DNA from: an uncultured Verrucomicrobiota bacterium
GTDB lineage: Bacteria; Verrucomicrobiota; Kiritimatiellia; Kiritimatiellales; Tichowtungiaceae
DNA: 60,596 nt
Assembly (NCBI GenBank): GCA_903826865.1
Contig: CAIKGD010000073.1
Span: 1 to 60,596, forward strand
Reading direction: 5' to 3'
Shown: one piece after another, positions 1-8,838 of the stretch
Layout: the number at the start of each line of letters is the position of its first letter
Position numbering within the stretch: position 1 is the first letter of the stretch
Notes under the pieces: generated by a model
What the model saw: only the letters and a program-made list of their open reading frames with translations
What the model was told of the DNA's origin: nothing
Database searches by the model: none
Made by a program: the position numbers and the translations under genes

Positions 1-138
1 CCCCGGTGCCGGATCGGTGAACGCTGCCGGCTTGAACTGGCACCCTATTCCAGCCGCAACGAGTTGGAGGGAGAACGGCTGGTTATGGAACTTTCCGATA
101 TGCGGCATCCGCTCTTTTACGATACGGGGGGAAGGTAG
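1..138 (+). CDS. C-terminal end of an unidentified protein
   Basis: The frame starting at base 1 is open to a TAG at 136-138 and gives about 45 residues, so this is the 3' end of a gene that begins before the window. The tail contains ERLVMELSDMRHPLF and has no motif I recognise. The stop abuts the ATG of the MBOAT gene (TAGATG), which suggests one transcription unit. From its position it may belong to the same polysaccharide-modification locus, but that is inference only. Confidence 0.55.
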   Translation, partial: PRCRIGERCRLELAPYSSRNELEGERLVMELSDMRHPLFYDTGGR

Positions 139-1596
139 ATGGTTTTCAGTTCCCATCTGTTCCTGTTTTATTTTCTGCCGGTGGTGCTGGCAGTTTATTA
201 TCTGTTGCCCCGGCCGGCCCGGAACCTTTTTCTTACGCTGGTCAGCTACCTTTTTTACGGCTGGGCGAATCCGCTGTTTTTGATTCTTCTTTTCTTCTCC
301 ACGCTGGTGGATTACGTCGCCGGGCTGATGATGGCGTCGGGGGCCGGGCGTGAAGCGGACGGCTCGCCCGGATTGCTGGCCAAGGGAGTGCTCCGGCGGA
401 GCAGAGAAAAGTGGGCGCTGGGGATCAGTCTGGCGTCCAACCTGCTTCTGCTCGGGTTTTTTAAATACTTCAACTTCGGCGTGGACAGCTTTAACGGGCT
501 GGTCACGGCGCTGGGACTGGAGATGTGGAGGCTGGACGTGATGTTGCGCGTGGTGCTCCCGCTCGGGATCAGTTTCTACACCTTTCAGTCTATGAGCTAC
601 ACTATTGATGTCTATCGCGGAGATGCGCGAGCCATCCGCAACTTCACGGACTTTGCCTGCTTTGTTTCTATGTTTCCTCAACTGGTGGCCGGTCCCATTA
701 TCCGGTTCAGCGAAGTGGCTGACCAGTTGCGCGGACGCATCGAAACCCCTGAGCTGTTTGCACGGGGTGTCGCATTTTTCTGTCTGGGACTCGCGAAGAA
801 AGTCATTCTGGCCAATCCCTGCGGAAAAATCGCGGATACGCTGTTTGATGGAGGCGTTCTCGGCTGTCTGGATGCGTGGTACGGGGTGACAGCGTACGCT
901 TTTCAAATCTATTTTGACTTCAGCGCCTATTCTGACATGGCGATCGGACTGGGGTTGATGATGGGCTTTATTTTTCCGGAAAACTTTAATTCGCCGTACC
1001 GGTCGCAATCCATCACGGAATTCTGGCGGCGCTGGCATATTTCGCTTTCCTCGTGGTTGCGGGACTATCTCTATATCCCGCTTGGCGGCAGTCGGCTGGG
1101 CACGCGGCGAACCTATGTTAATCTGATGCTGGTGATGCTGCTGGGCGGCCTGTGGCACGGAGCCGCATGGAAGTTTGCGGTATGGGGCGGCCTGCATGGA
1201 AGTCTGCTGGCGCTGGAGCGCCGGATCGGGAAACAAAGCTTTTATCACCGGTTGCCGCCTTTTTTCAGAACAGCATTCACCTTTATATTTGTACTTTTTA
1301 CCTGGGTTTTTTTCCGGGCGGCCGACCTGCCGGCAGCCATAACCTTCTGCCGGAGTCTGCTGGGACTCGGCGCTTCGCCGGATAGTACGCTGCTTCTGCG
1401 CGGCGTGGTGTTTAAACCCTATTATCTGATGACTTTTGCACTTTGCGCAGTCATCGTATGGGCGGCTCCCAAGACGTGGGAGTGGACCCGCCGCCTTACC
1501 TGGTTCAAAACAGTAATCGCCCTGATGCTGTTTGTACTCTCCGTGATTCTGCTGAGTATGCAGAGTTATAATCCCTTCATTTATTTTATTTTCTAA
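139..1596 (+). CDS. MBOAT family O-acyltransferase (AlgI-like)
   Basis: A 485-residue polytopic membrane protein of the membrane-bound O-acyltransferase family, AlgI/DltB type. These proteins pass an acetyl group across the inner membrane for O-acetylation of an exopolysaccharide or wall polymer. Seen: a hydrophobic N-terminus, the SPYRSQSITEFWRRWHIS region, and the family signature LWHGAAW with the likely catalytic His at residue 340, followed by WGGLHG with His 353. A GGGGGGAAGG purine run lies just before the ATG. The next gene encodes an AlgJ-like partner 8 bp downstream, matching algI-algJ order. The polymer is unknown because no polymerase genes are in view. Confidence 0.92.
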   Translation: MVFSSHLFLFYFLPVVLAVYYLLPRPARNLFLTLVSYLFYGWANPLFLILLFFSTLVDYVAGLMMASGAGREADGSPGLLAKGVLRRSREKWALGISLASNLLLLGFFKYFNFGVDSFNGLVTALGLEMWRLDVMLRVVLPLGISFYTFQSMSYTIDVYRGDARAIRNFTDFACFVSMFPQLVAGPIIRFSEVADQLRGRIETPELFARGVAFFCLGLAKKVILANPCGKIADTLFDGGVLGCLDAWYGVTAYAFQIYFDFSAYSDMAIGLGLMMGFIFPENFNSPYRSQSITEFWRRWHISLSSWLRDYLYIPLGGSRLGTRRTYVNLMLVMLLGGLWHGAAWKFAVWGGLHGSLLALERRIGKQSFYHRLPPFFRTAFTFIFVLFTWVFFRAADLPAAITFCRSLLGLGASPDSTLLLRGVVFKPYYLMTFALCAVIVWAAPKTWEWTRRLTWFKTVIALMLFVLSVILLSMQSYNPFIYFIF

Positions 1597-1604
1597 GGAG
1601 ACCG

Positions 1605-2969
1605 GTGAATCAACAGAAGTCTAACTTGACAAGAGAAGACGAAGCGCGAGTCGAGATGGCACGCACAACGGTTTCTCCGGTGTGCGGAGCCTGGCTGATC
1701 AGTCTTTTCATTACGGCTTTGCTTGCGGTCTTCGTTATTCAGTATGCAGATGATTTAACACAGTATTTTCAGGGAGCTCGTCCGGATGCTGTTCCTGAGT
1801 TTGTCCGGATCAAGCCGCTGTGGATCACTCCCGGACGGGCTTTCCAAACATCGGAAGGTTCGCCGTGGGCCCGTCTGACAGCCGCGAATCGTGCGCTGCT
1901 TGGTGAGATGAAGCGCTATGAAACCCGTCTGGAAGAGACTTCCTGGCTGGCGCGACGGGTACTGCCGCAGGCACAGTATGTTTTCACCCGCTGGTTCCGG
2001 ATCGGAAACGAAAAAGTTTATTGCGGACGCAAAGGCGAGCTGTTCTATCGTCCGGATGTGGACTTCACGGCGGGTCGCGGTTTTCTTGATCCGGGACAGT
2101 TGCGCAGCCGCCGGCTTTCCAGTCCGGATCGCGGGATCCCGGTTCAACCCGATCCGCTGGCCGCCATCCGCGACTTTGACCGCGAATTAAAGGCAATGGG
2201 GATACGGCTGATTGTCATGCCGGTTCCGGCGAAACCGGCGCGGCAGCCTGCCCGGCTGTATAAACACTATTCTGATAAGCTTCCGCCTCCGTTAAACCCG
2301 TCGTATCGCGTGCTGGTTAGCACACTTCAGGCGGACGGTATTGAGGTATTCGATTGTCTGGAGACATTGTCGAAACATAAAAAGAGCGTTTATCTTAAGC
2401 AGGATACACATTGGCTGCCGTCAGGCGCGATGCTGGCCGCCGAGGCACTGGCACGGCGTATTCGTGCTATGGGGCTGCTGCCGGAGCAGCCGCCGGCAGG
2501 ATACACACGCCGCGAAGTGGACGTTGCGAACCGGGGAGACATTGCGGCTCTGCTGCGCCTGCCTGAAGAAGCCGGACTGTATGACCCGCAGTGGGTTGAA
2601 CTGTTTCAGGTGATTTCGCCGGATAAAAAATTATGGATGAGATCAGAACGTTCCGATGTGCTTTTGCTGGGTGACAGTTTCGCCAATATCTATTCGCTGC
2701 CGTCCATGAACTGGGGTGTGTCCGCCGGACTGGCGGAGCAGCTTTCATATTATCTTCAACGGCCGGTAGACCGTATCACCTTTAACGATAACGGGGCGTA
2801 TGCAACCCGCCTTGAACTGGCACGCAGACAGACGGCAGGAATGCATCCGCTGGAAGGAAAGCGGGTGGTGATCTGGGAGTTTGCCGCGCGAGAACTGGCT
2901 CAAGGTGACTGGAAGAAAATTCCGCTCAAGCCGGAAGAGGCGCGGCCACCATCCGCACTCACAGAGTAA
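1605..2969 (+). CDS. AlgJ/AlgX-like SGNH acetyltransferase, membrane anchored
   Basis: A 454-residue protein with one N-terminal membrane segment (about residues 27-48) and a periplasmic SGNH-hydrolase-like domain. Catalytic-type motifs are DTHW (Asp 267, His 269) and LLLGDSFAN (Asp 357, Ser 358), as in AlgJ/AlgX/WssH-associated acetylation proteins. Such proteins take acetyl groups delivered by the MBOAT partner and place them on the polysaccharide. The start is GTG, supported by TAAGGAG seven bases upstream. Its stop lies about 10 bp from the convergent downstream gene. Confidence 0.85.
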   Translation: MNQQKSNLTREDEARVEMARTTVSPVCGAWLISLFITALLAVFVIQYADDLTQYFQGARPDAVPEFVRIKPLWITPGRAFQTSEGSPWARLTAANRALLGEMKRYETRLEETSWLARRVLPQAQYVFTRWFRIGNEKVYCGRKGELFYRPDVDFTAGRGFLDPGQLRSRRLSSPDRGIPVQPDPLAAIRDFDRELKAMGIRLIVMPVPAKPARQPARLYKHYSDKLPPPLNPSYRVLVSTLQADGIEVFDCLETLSKHKKSVYLKQDTHWLPSGAMLAAEALARRIRAMGLLPEQPPAGYTRREVDVANRGDIAALLRLPEEAGLYDPQWVELFQVISPDKKLWMRSERSDVLLLGDSFANIYSLPSMNWGVSAGLAEQLSYYLQRPVDRITFNDNGAYATRLELARRQTAGMHPLEGKRVVIWEFAARELAQGDWKKIPLKPEEARPPSALTE

Positions 2970-2978
2970 ACCTTGGTA

Positions 2979-3680
2979 TCAGGCAGCTTCCCCGAGATCC
3001 TTGATGACATTTATTTTGTAAATCTGAAGGATCTTCAGGAGCAGTCTGAAGAAATGAAACTGCAATAGTCCAACCGGTCTGGACAGCAGATAATCACCGT
3101 CCAGCCTGTTTGTTTTATCGTAATTCCTGATGTTGGAAAAGTGCTCGTGGCGCGCCTTGATCAGAACGGACGGATTTAAAAACCGGTATCTTTTTTTGAA
3201 GAAGGCGAAGGCCAGCCGGCTTTCACAGCCTGGAACTCCCATAAAAAATCCGCAACTTTTCAGAGGCTCGGCCCGGCCGTAAAAAAACCATGAATCCTGC
3301 GAGTCGCCGTTTTTTTCCCGGAACAAGGTGCCGTCCGGCTCTGTACGGGTCAGTCCCAGCAGATCGTATTTATTTAAGAAAAGCCATTTGACCTTTTTCA
3401 GGCTTTGATCAAACCAGATATCATTATTCGACAGCAGGTTGAATCCGTCCGGATTCAGGTAGTCATAAAATTCAGAGAAGGTTGGTCTGTGCCGGACCGG
3501 GTAAACGCGGACTTTCGGGTTTGCGAGCAGTTCTTTTTCCTGAAACCCTTCGTCGAGGATGATGATTTCCGATATATAGGGATTAGAAATGTTTTTTTCC
3601 AGACAGCGGGTTATTTCCTGAAGCCTCCCTGTATCGCTAACAGGATACAAACTGATCAGTAAGCTGATTTTCTTTGCCAT
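2979..3680 (-). CDS. Glycosyltransferase-like protein, function unknown
   Basis: About 233 residues. The N-terminus (KKISLLISLYPVSDTGR) and the segment FNLLSNNDIWFD resemble the nucleotide-sugar half of a GT-A glycosyltransferase, with NDIWFD in the place of a DxD motif. The rest matches nothing I can name, and the GT assignment is tentative. I chose the ATG at 3678-3680 because GGAG sits six bases upstream (3687-3690); a TTG two codons earlier is possible. The gene is visibly more A+T-rich than its neighbours, which may point to transfer. It is convergent with the AlgJ-like gene and divergent from the next one. Confidence 0.6.
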   Translation of the reverse strand: MAKKISLLISLYPVSDTGRLQEITRCLEKNISNPYISEIIILDEGFQEKELLANPKVRVYPVRHRPTFSEFYDYLNPDGFNLLSNNDIWFDQSLKKVKWLFLNKYDLLGLTRTEPDGTLFREKNGDSQDSWFFYGRAEPLKSCGFFMGVPGCESRLAFAFFKKRYRFLNPSVLIKARHEHFSNIRNYDKTNRLDGDYLLSRPVGLLQFHFFRLLLKILQIYKINVIKDLGEAA

Positions 3681-3795
3681 AAACAACTCCCCGCCGGATT
3701 CAGGCTTTCGCTGTTTTAACCGGAAAAAGCGCTTTCATCCGTGCTCTGAACAGACATAATGCCCGAAAATTGAGCCAGTTCAAGGAGTGAGTCAT

Positions 3796-4746
3796 ATGTC
3801 TTGTACAACACCGGTTGTTTTTATCATCTTCCGACGCCCTGATCTGACAAGACAGGTTTTTGAAGCGATTCGTCAGGCTCAACCGGGGAAACTGCTGATT
3901 ATCGCCGACGGCCCGCGCAATCCGGACGAGGCCGTATTGTGCCGGGAGGCACAGGCTGTGACGGAGCAGGTGGATTGGCCGTGCGAAGTGCTGCGGAATT
4001 ATTCTGATGTCAATATGGGCGCCCGCCGACGGATCAGCAAGGGTCTGGACTGGGTGTTTGAACAGGTGGACGAGGCGATCATTCTCGAGGACGACTGTCT
4101 GCCTCATCCCTCGTTCTTCGATTATTGCACCGAACTGCTGGCGCGCTATCGGGATGATAACCGTATTTTCTGCATCAGCGGCGACAACTTTCAGCGGGGG
4201 CGGAGGCGGGGCGATGGAAGCTATTATTTTTCAAATTATCCGCACACCTGGGGCTGGGCAACCTGGCGGCGGGCCTGGTGTCAATATGACCATGAAATGA
4301 CCGGCTGGCCGGCGCTCAGGGACGGCCGTTATTTGGAAGGACTTTTAGATGACCCGCTGGAAGTTAAGTACTGGCGCACTGTTTTTGAAACGCTATACAC
4401 GCTGGGCCGGCCGGATGCCTGGGATTATATCTGGATCATGACCTGCTGGAAAAATCACGCACTGACCGTTCTGCCCAACGTCAATCTGGTCTCTAATGTC
4501 GGCTTCCGGAATGATGCAACGAACACAAAATCAAAATCCGGCACCAGTGAGAATATAAGGATGACGGCAGACATCGGATTGATCAGACACCCATCGGTTT
4601 TAACCCGTGATGTGGACGCCGACCGCTACACTTTCGACCATGTTTTTGGCGGAGCAGGAATGCGCAACGCGCTGCGCTGGCAATACCGTTTCAGAAGACG
4701 GCTATGGATAGTGAAGCAAAAGCTGCTGAACCGGCCGGTAAAGTGA
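3796..4746 (+). CDS. Glycosyltransferase (HlpA-like, GT-A fold)
   Basis: About 316 residues, resembling glycosyltransferases often annotated hemolytic protein HlpA-like. The N-terminus TTPVVFIIFRRPDLTRQVF, the acidic metal-binding stretch AIILEDDCLPHPSFF (EDD near residue 100) and YPHTWGWATWRRAW are typical of this group. It probably transfers a sugar in surface polysaccharide synthesis. The ATG at 3796 is preferred over a GTG at 3787 because the AAGGAG at 3782-3787 would overlap the GTG and is correctly spaced for the ATG. Confidence 0.75.
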   Translation: MSCTTPVVFIIFRRPDLTRQVFEAIRQAQPGKLLIIADGPRNPDEAVLCREAQAVTEQVDWPCEVLRNYSDVNMGARRRISKGLDWVFEQVDEAIILEDDCLPHPSFFDYCTELLARYRDDNRIFCISGDNFQRGRRRGDGSYYFSNYPHTWGWATWRRAWCQYDHEMTGWPALRDGRYLEGLLDDPLEVKYWRTVFETLYTLGRPDAWDYIWIMTCWKNHALTVLPNVNLVSNVGFRNDATNTKSKSGTSENIRMTADIGLIRHPSVLTRDVDADRYTFDHVFGGAGMRNALRWQYRFRRRLWIVKQKLLNRPVK

Positions 4747-4919
4747 AACAGGGCCGGACTGGATAGTTTTTAAATTGAAGACGATATAAACTGTCTGCTG
4801 CTCTGACGCCGGATGCGGGAAAATACGTATCGCAACCGTCTCGGTTGCCTTGTTGATAAACCGAATATCATGCGGTCTGATACAAAAAACGCATGATAAT
4901 CGGTAAAATGGCGGCATTC

Positions 4920-4995
4920 CAGGGGTAGGGCGCGGCGCCGACCGCGCCGCCAGTCCAGAGAGCGGACGGCTCGGCGAGCCGTCCCTTCTACCCCA
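4920..4995. repeat. GC-rich hairpin element between convergent genes
   Basis: The gap 4747-5030 holds no gene. Inside it a 76-bp block is closed by GGGGTAG and CTACCCC and contains two further palindromes, one around GCGCGGCGCCGACCGCGC and one GGACGGCTCGGCGAGCCGTCC-type hairpin at about 4966-4986. The second palindrome recurs at about 22250-22268, also between convergent genes and also within GTAGGG/CCCTAC ends. It could stop transcription from both sides, but there is no T-run. Confidence 0.75.
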
Positions 4996-5030
4996 ATCGA
5001 ATAAATACCGAATCATATACGGAACTGGTA

Positions 5031-5393
5031 TCAGGCGGTCTGCTTTTTCCAGTTGCGGATGATCTGCATAACCTCGCGCACCCAGATGCATTCGCATTCA
5101 ACCGGGCAGGGATTCAATTCGTTCCTTACGCAAAGTCCGGGACAGCCGTCCGGCTGCCTGCCGTGTGAAGCCAGCATAGGACGTTTGCTCAGTCCGGCGA
5201 ACGCTCCGACCGGAACGGCCAGTGTGGTGCCGCAGTTTCCCGGCAGATGGGTAAAGTAAAACAGGCCGCCTTTCAGATCGGCAAAATTAACCTGATAGCC
5301 CGACAGCTCCAGTTCGGGATCGGCCAGAAAATCTTCCAGCGTTTTCCAATGCCCGGAACAGGTCGGGCAGATTTTGAAGGGGGCTGTTTTCAT
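5031..5393 (-). CDS. Conserved cysteine-rich protein of unknown function
   Basis: A 120-residue protein with CPTCSGHW near the start, GNCGTTLAVP in the middle and a C-terminal cluster GCPGLC...NPCPVECECIWVRE ending in IIRNWKK. The CxxC pairs and C-terminal cysteines suggest a bound metal, zinc or Fe-S. I recall similar uncharacterised proteins in deltaproteobacteria, but know no function. It follows pfp on the same strand with a strong hairpin between them, so it probably has its own promoter or depends on read-through. Confidence 0.7.
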   Translation of the reverse strand: MKTAPFKICPTCSGHWKTLEDFLADPELELSGYQVNFADLKGGLFYFTHLPGNCGTTLAVPVGAFAGLSKRPMLASHGRQPDGCPGLCVRNELNPCPVECECIWVREVMQIIRNWKKQTA

Positions 5394-5413
5394 AAAGCAG
5401 ACTTAATGCAGAA

Positions 5414-5437
5414 CCGGGCGGCACGCGTGCCGCCCGG
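5414..5437 (-). terminator. Perfect 24-bp palindrome after pfp
   Basis: CCGGGCGGCACG followed directly by its exact reverse complement, just downstream of the pfp stop on the minus strand. It would form a very stable RNA hairpin. No U-tract follows, so it may act as an mRNA 3' stabiliser or attenuator rather than a classic terminator. Confidence 0.55.
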
Positions 5438-5443
5438 CAGAGG

Positions 5444-6673
<1,230 letters not shown>

Positions 6674-6768
6674 GGTACAAATCCTTTTCAGAATTAAGGT
6701 TTAAAATTTAAGCGCACCATGATGGGAAGTTCGGCTCCCAAGGCAAGGCAAAAAAACGTTTCTAGTGG

Positions 6769-6797
6769 TTGACTTCACCGCCCCGCATCGCTTTAAT
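6769..6797 (+). promoter_or_regulatory. Candidate sigma-70 promoter for rpsD with long leader
   Basis: TTGACT at 6769-6774 and TTTAAT at 6792-6797 are separated by exactly 17 bp. Transcription from here would give a 5' leader of roughly 120 nt before rpsD. S4 is known to repress its own synthesis in several bacteria by binding such leaders. Regulation here is inference; I see no conserved pseudoknot. Confidence 0.4.
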
Positions 6798-6926
6798 GCG
6801 CCCCTTGTTCCGCCGGAGGATTATCACAGAAGTGATCGCCTTAAATGAGTTTTCCGAAACAGGCGGCCCCGAAAACGGGCTTAATCGGGCGGGACAGCAG
6901 GAAACAGGAACCAAACGGAGAGTTAA

Positions 6927-7529
6927 ATGAAGTATAATGGACCCAAGGTCAAGAAGGCACGTCGTCTGGGCATTGCCCTTTCGCCGAAATGTGAAAAATT
7001 CCTCGAACGCCGCCCGCATCCCCCGGGACAGCACGGTCCCTCGCGCCGCCGCGGCAAACTGACGGACTACGGCAAACAGCTCATCGAAAAACAGCGTCTG
7101 CGGTATCAGTACAATCTGGCCGAGCGCCAGCTGCACGGCTATTACGTCAAAGCCTCGCGCAAAATCGGCAACACGGCCGACATCATGCTGCAGCTGCTTG
7201 AAACCCGCCTTGACGCCGTCGTGCTGCGTTCCGGTTTCGCCCGTTCCATCTATCAGGCCCGTCAACTGGTCGGTCACGCTCACTTCCTTGTCAACGGCAA
7301 GAAGATCAACATTCCTTCTTACCAGATGCGGGTCGGCGATGTTATCACCGTGCGCGAAAACAGCCGCGAACTCGAAATCTTCCCGTCCGCACAGCAGATT
7401 GCCAGCACACCGGCGTACCTGACGGTGGACGACAAGAAACTCACCGCCAGCCTGTGCCGCCTGCCGGAACACGGCGAAGTGCCGGTGCAGTGCGAAGCTT
7501 CGCTGGTCGTCGAGTTCTACTCGCGCTGA
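6927..7529 (+). CDS. rpsD: 30S ribosomal protein S4
   Basis: A 200-residue S4, the primary 16S rRNA-binding protein that nucleates small-subunit assembly. It begins MKYNGPKVKKARRLG, has the basic RRPHPPGQHGPSRRR N-terminal region, and carries the S4 RNA-binding domain from about residue 90 (LETRLDAVVLRSGFA, ARQLVGHAHFLVNGKK). The gene stands alone, not in the alpha operon beside rpsM, rpsK and rpoA. GGAGAG lies before the ATG. A clear intrinsic terminator follows. Confidence 0.97.
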   Translation: MKYNGPKVKKARRLGIALSPKCEKFLERRPHPPGQHGPSRRRGKLTDYGKQLIEKQRLRYQYNLAERQLHGYYVKASRKIGNTADIMLQLLETRLDAVVLRSGFARSIYQARQLVGHAHFLVNGKKINIPSYQMRVGDVITVRENSRELEIFPSAQQIASTPAYLTVDDKKLTASLCRLPEHGEVPVQCEASLVVEFYSR

Positions 7530-7537
7530 ACAAACCT

Positions 7538-7556
7538 TTTTCCAAGGTTTGGAAAA
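7538..7556. repeat. Dispersed 19-bp palindrome, perfect copy
   Basis: TTTTCCAA-GGT-TTGGAAAA, an exact 8-3-8 inverted repeat that extends one more base pair on each side. It lies between the rpsD stop and its terminator and shares its last A residues with the terminator stem. It is one of about 15 copies in the window, discussed in the findings. Confidence 0.8.
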
Positions 7557-7585
7557 AAGCCCGCTGTTCATCAGCGGGCTTTTTT
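7553..7585 (+). terminator. Intrinsic terminator of rpsD
   Basis: AGCCCGCTG, a short loop, CAGCGGGCT and then a run of T form a textbook Rho-independent terminator. The A-run on the left makes it potentially bidirectional. Confidence 0.9.
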
Positions 7586-7600
7586 GTTTATGGTTCTGTC

Positions 7601-8170
7601 ATGTTGATCCGCGAAACAACCCTGACTGTTCTCGACTTCGAAACCACCGGCTCCGTGCCGGGATTCGACACCGAACCTTGGCAGGTCGGCGCGGTTCTGC
7701 TCGTCAACGGCCGCGTTGATCCGGCCCGCATGTTCGAGAGCATGGTTCGTGTCGACATCAACCGTCCATTCAACGCCTATGCGCCGGGGAAACATCACAA
7801 ACTGCGCGAAGAAATTGCCGCCGCTGATGAAGTTTCCAGGGTTTGGAAAAAACTGGAAGGGTGGGTGACCGGGCGTCCGCTCGCCGCGCATAATGCGGCG
7901 ACCGAAAAGAAATTTCTGCGGCAGATGGCGCCCATGCACCATTTCGGTCCTTGGACTGATACGCTGGCGCTGGCACGGAAAGCCTGGCCGGCGGCGCCAA
8001 GCCACACACTCGAAGATTTAATCGCCGGACTCAAACTCGAAGCCCGCGTCCGCGAATGTTGTCCGCGCGGCGAAGCTCACGATGCCCTTTACGACGCCGT
8101 CTCCTGCGCCGTTCTCCTTGAATATCTCCTCACCCGGCCGGGATGGGAGCAATTGGCGACTGCTGATTGA
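7601..8170 (+). CDS. DnaQ-like 3'-5' exonuclease
   Basis: About 189 residues, an RNase T/DnaQ-type DEDD exonuclease. Motif I is VLDFETTGSV (Asp and Glu near residues 11-13), motif II LAAHNAATEKKF, and motif III HDALYDAVSCAVLL with the final His/Asp group. These proteins are DNA polymerase III epsilon-like or stand-alone proofreading or RNA-trimming exonucleases. I start at the ATG at 7601, just after the rpsD terminator, because upstream codons in this frame run through rpsD. It contains one copy of the 19-bp palindrome at 7832-7850. Confidence 0.85.
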   Translation: MLIRETTLTVLDFETTGSVPGFDTEPWQVGAVLLVNGRVDPARMFESMVRVDINRPFNAYAPGKHHKLREEIAAADEVSRVWKKLEGWVTGRPLAAHNAATEKKFLRQMAPMHHFGPWTDTLALARKAWPAAPSHTLEDLIAGLKLEARVRECCPRGEAHDALYDAVSCAVLLEYLLTRPGWEQLATAD

Positions 8171-8294
8171 TGATGGGCGTTCAGTGGTTAAACCCCGGGA
8201 AATCTGTTTTCCCCGCTTTCAAACTCTGGGCGAATCCGCTAAAAGTCCTCTGTTGTTCCGGAATTTAATCAAGTTTGCAAAGAAAAGGAGTGCC

Positions 8295-8822
8295 ATGAAA
8301 ATACGGATTCTGTTGTTAGCGGTGCTGTCAGTTGCCGGTTTTGCTTTTTCACAGACAATTACGCCGGAGTCCCGTGCTTCCGCAGAACGGCTTCTTCAGG
8401 TGCTCAAGATGGGTGAAAATTTTGACAACACAATGAAGCAGGCGGTAAATATGCAGCTCGCCGGAACGTTTGACCGGATGGATATTTCTGAAGAAAAAAA
8501 GGCTGAATTGCGCGAGTCAATGAATACGCTCACCCAGACTCTGCTGGAAAAATTTTCCTTCCAGTCCATGAAGGGCATGTTCATTGATGTTTACGCTGAA
8601 GTTTTCACCAAGGAAGAACTGGACGGAGTTATTGCTTTTTACGAATCACCGGCGGGGCAGAAGTTTGTCGTCAAGCAGCCGGAATTAACGCGGATTATGA
8701 TCCAGAAAATTCAGACGCTTATGGCGGAGATACAGCCGGAGCTGCGCAAAGAGGCTGAACTGCTGAAGAAACAAATGAAGGCGGAAGATACATCCGCATC
8801 TGCTCCCGCTGCCGGGAAATAG
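8295..8822 (+). CDS. DUF2059 domain secreted protein
   Basis: A 175-residue exported protein: signal peptide MKIRILLLAVLSVAGFAFS, then a helical DUF2059 domain with the characteristic VFTKEELDGVIAFYESPAGQ near residues 105-125. The domain is common in periplasmic proteins of unknown role. The C-terminus is Lys/Glu-rich and ends in a Ser/Ala linker. The ATG at 8295 is supported by AAAAGGAG six bases upstream; the frame extends further but without coding character. Confidence 0.85.
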   Translation: MKIRILLLAVLSVAGFAFSQTITPESRASAERLLQVLKMGENFDNTMKQAVNMQLAGTFDRMDISEEKKAELRESMNTLTQTLLEKFSFQSMKGMFIDVYAEVFTKEELDGVIAFYESPAGQKFVVKQPELTRIMIQKIQTLMAEIQPELRKEAELLKKQMKAEDTSASAPAAGK

Positions 8823-8838
8823 TTTTATAATCGGAATT

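Noticed and set aside
1839-1857. Further palindrome copies at about 1839, 5341, 26434 and 52619
   Set aside because: These have only one good half (TTTCCAA or TTTTCCAA) or a wrong centre length, as expected by chance, so they were left out of the count.
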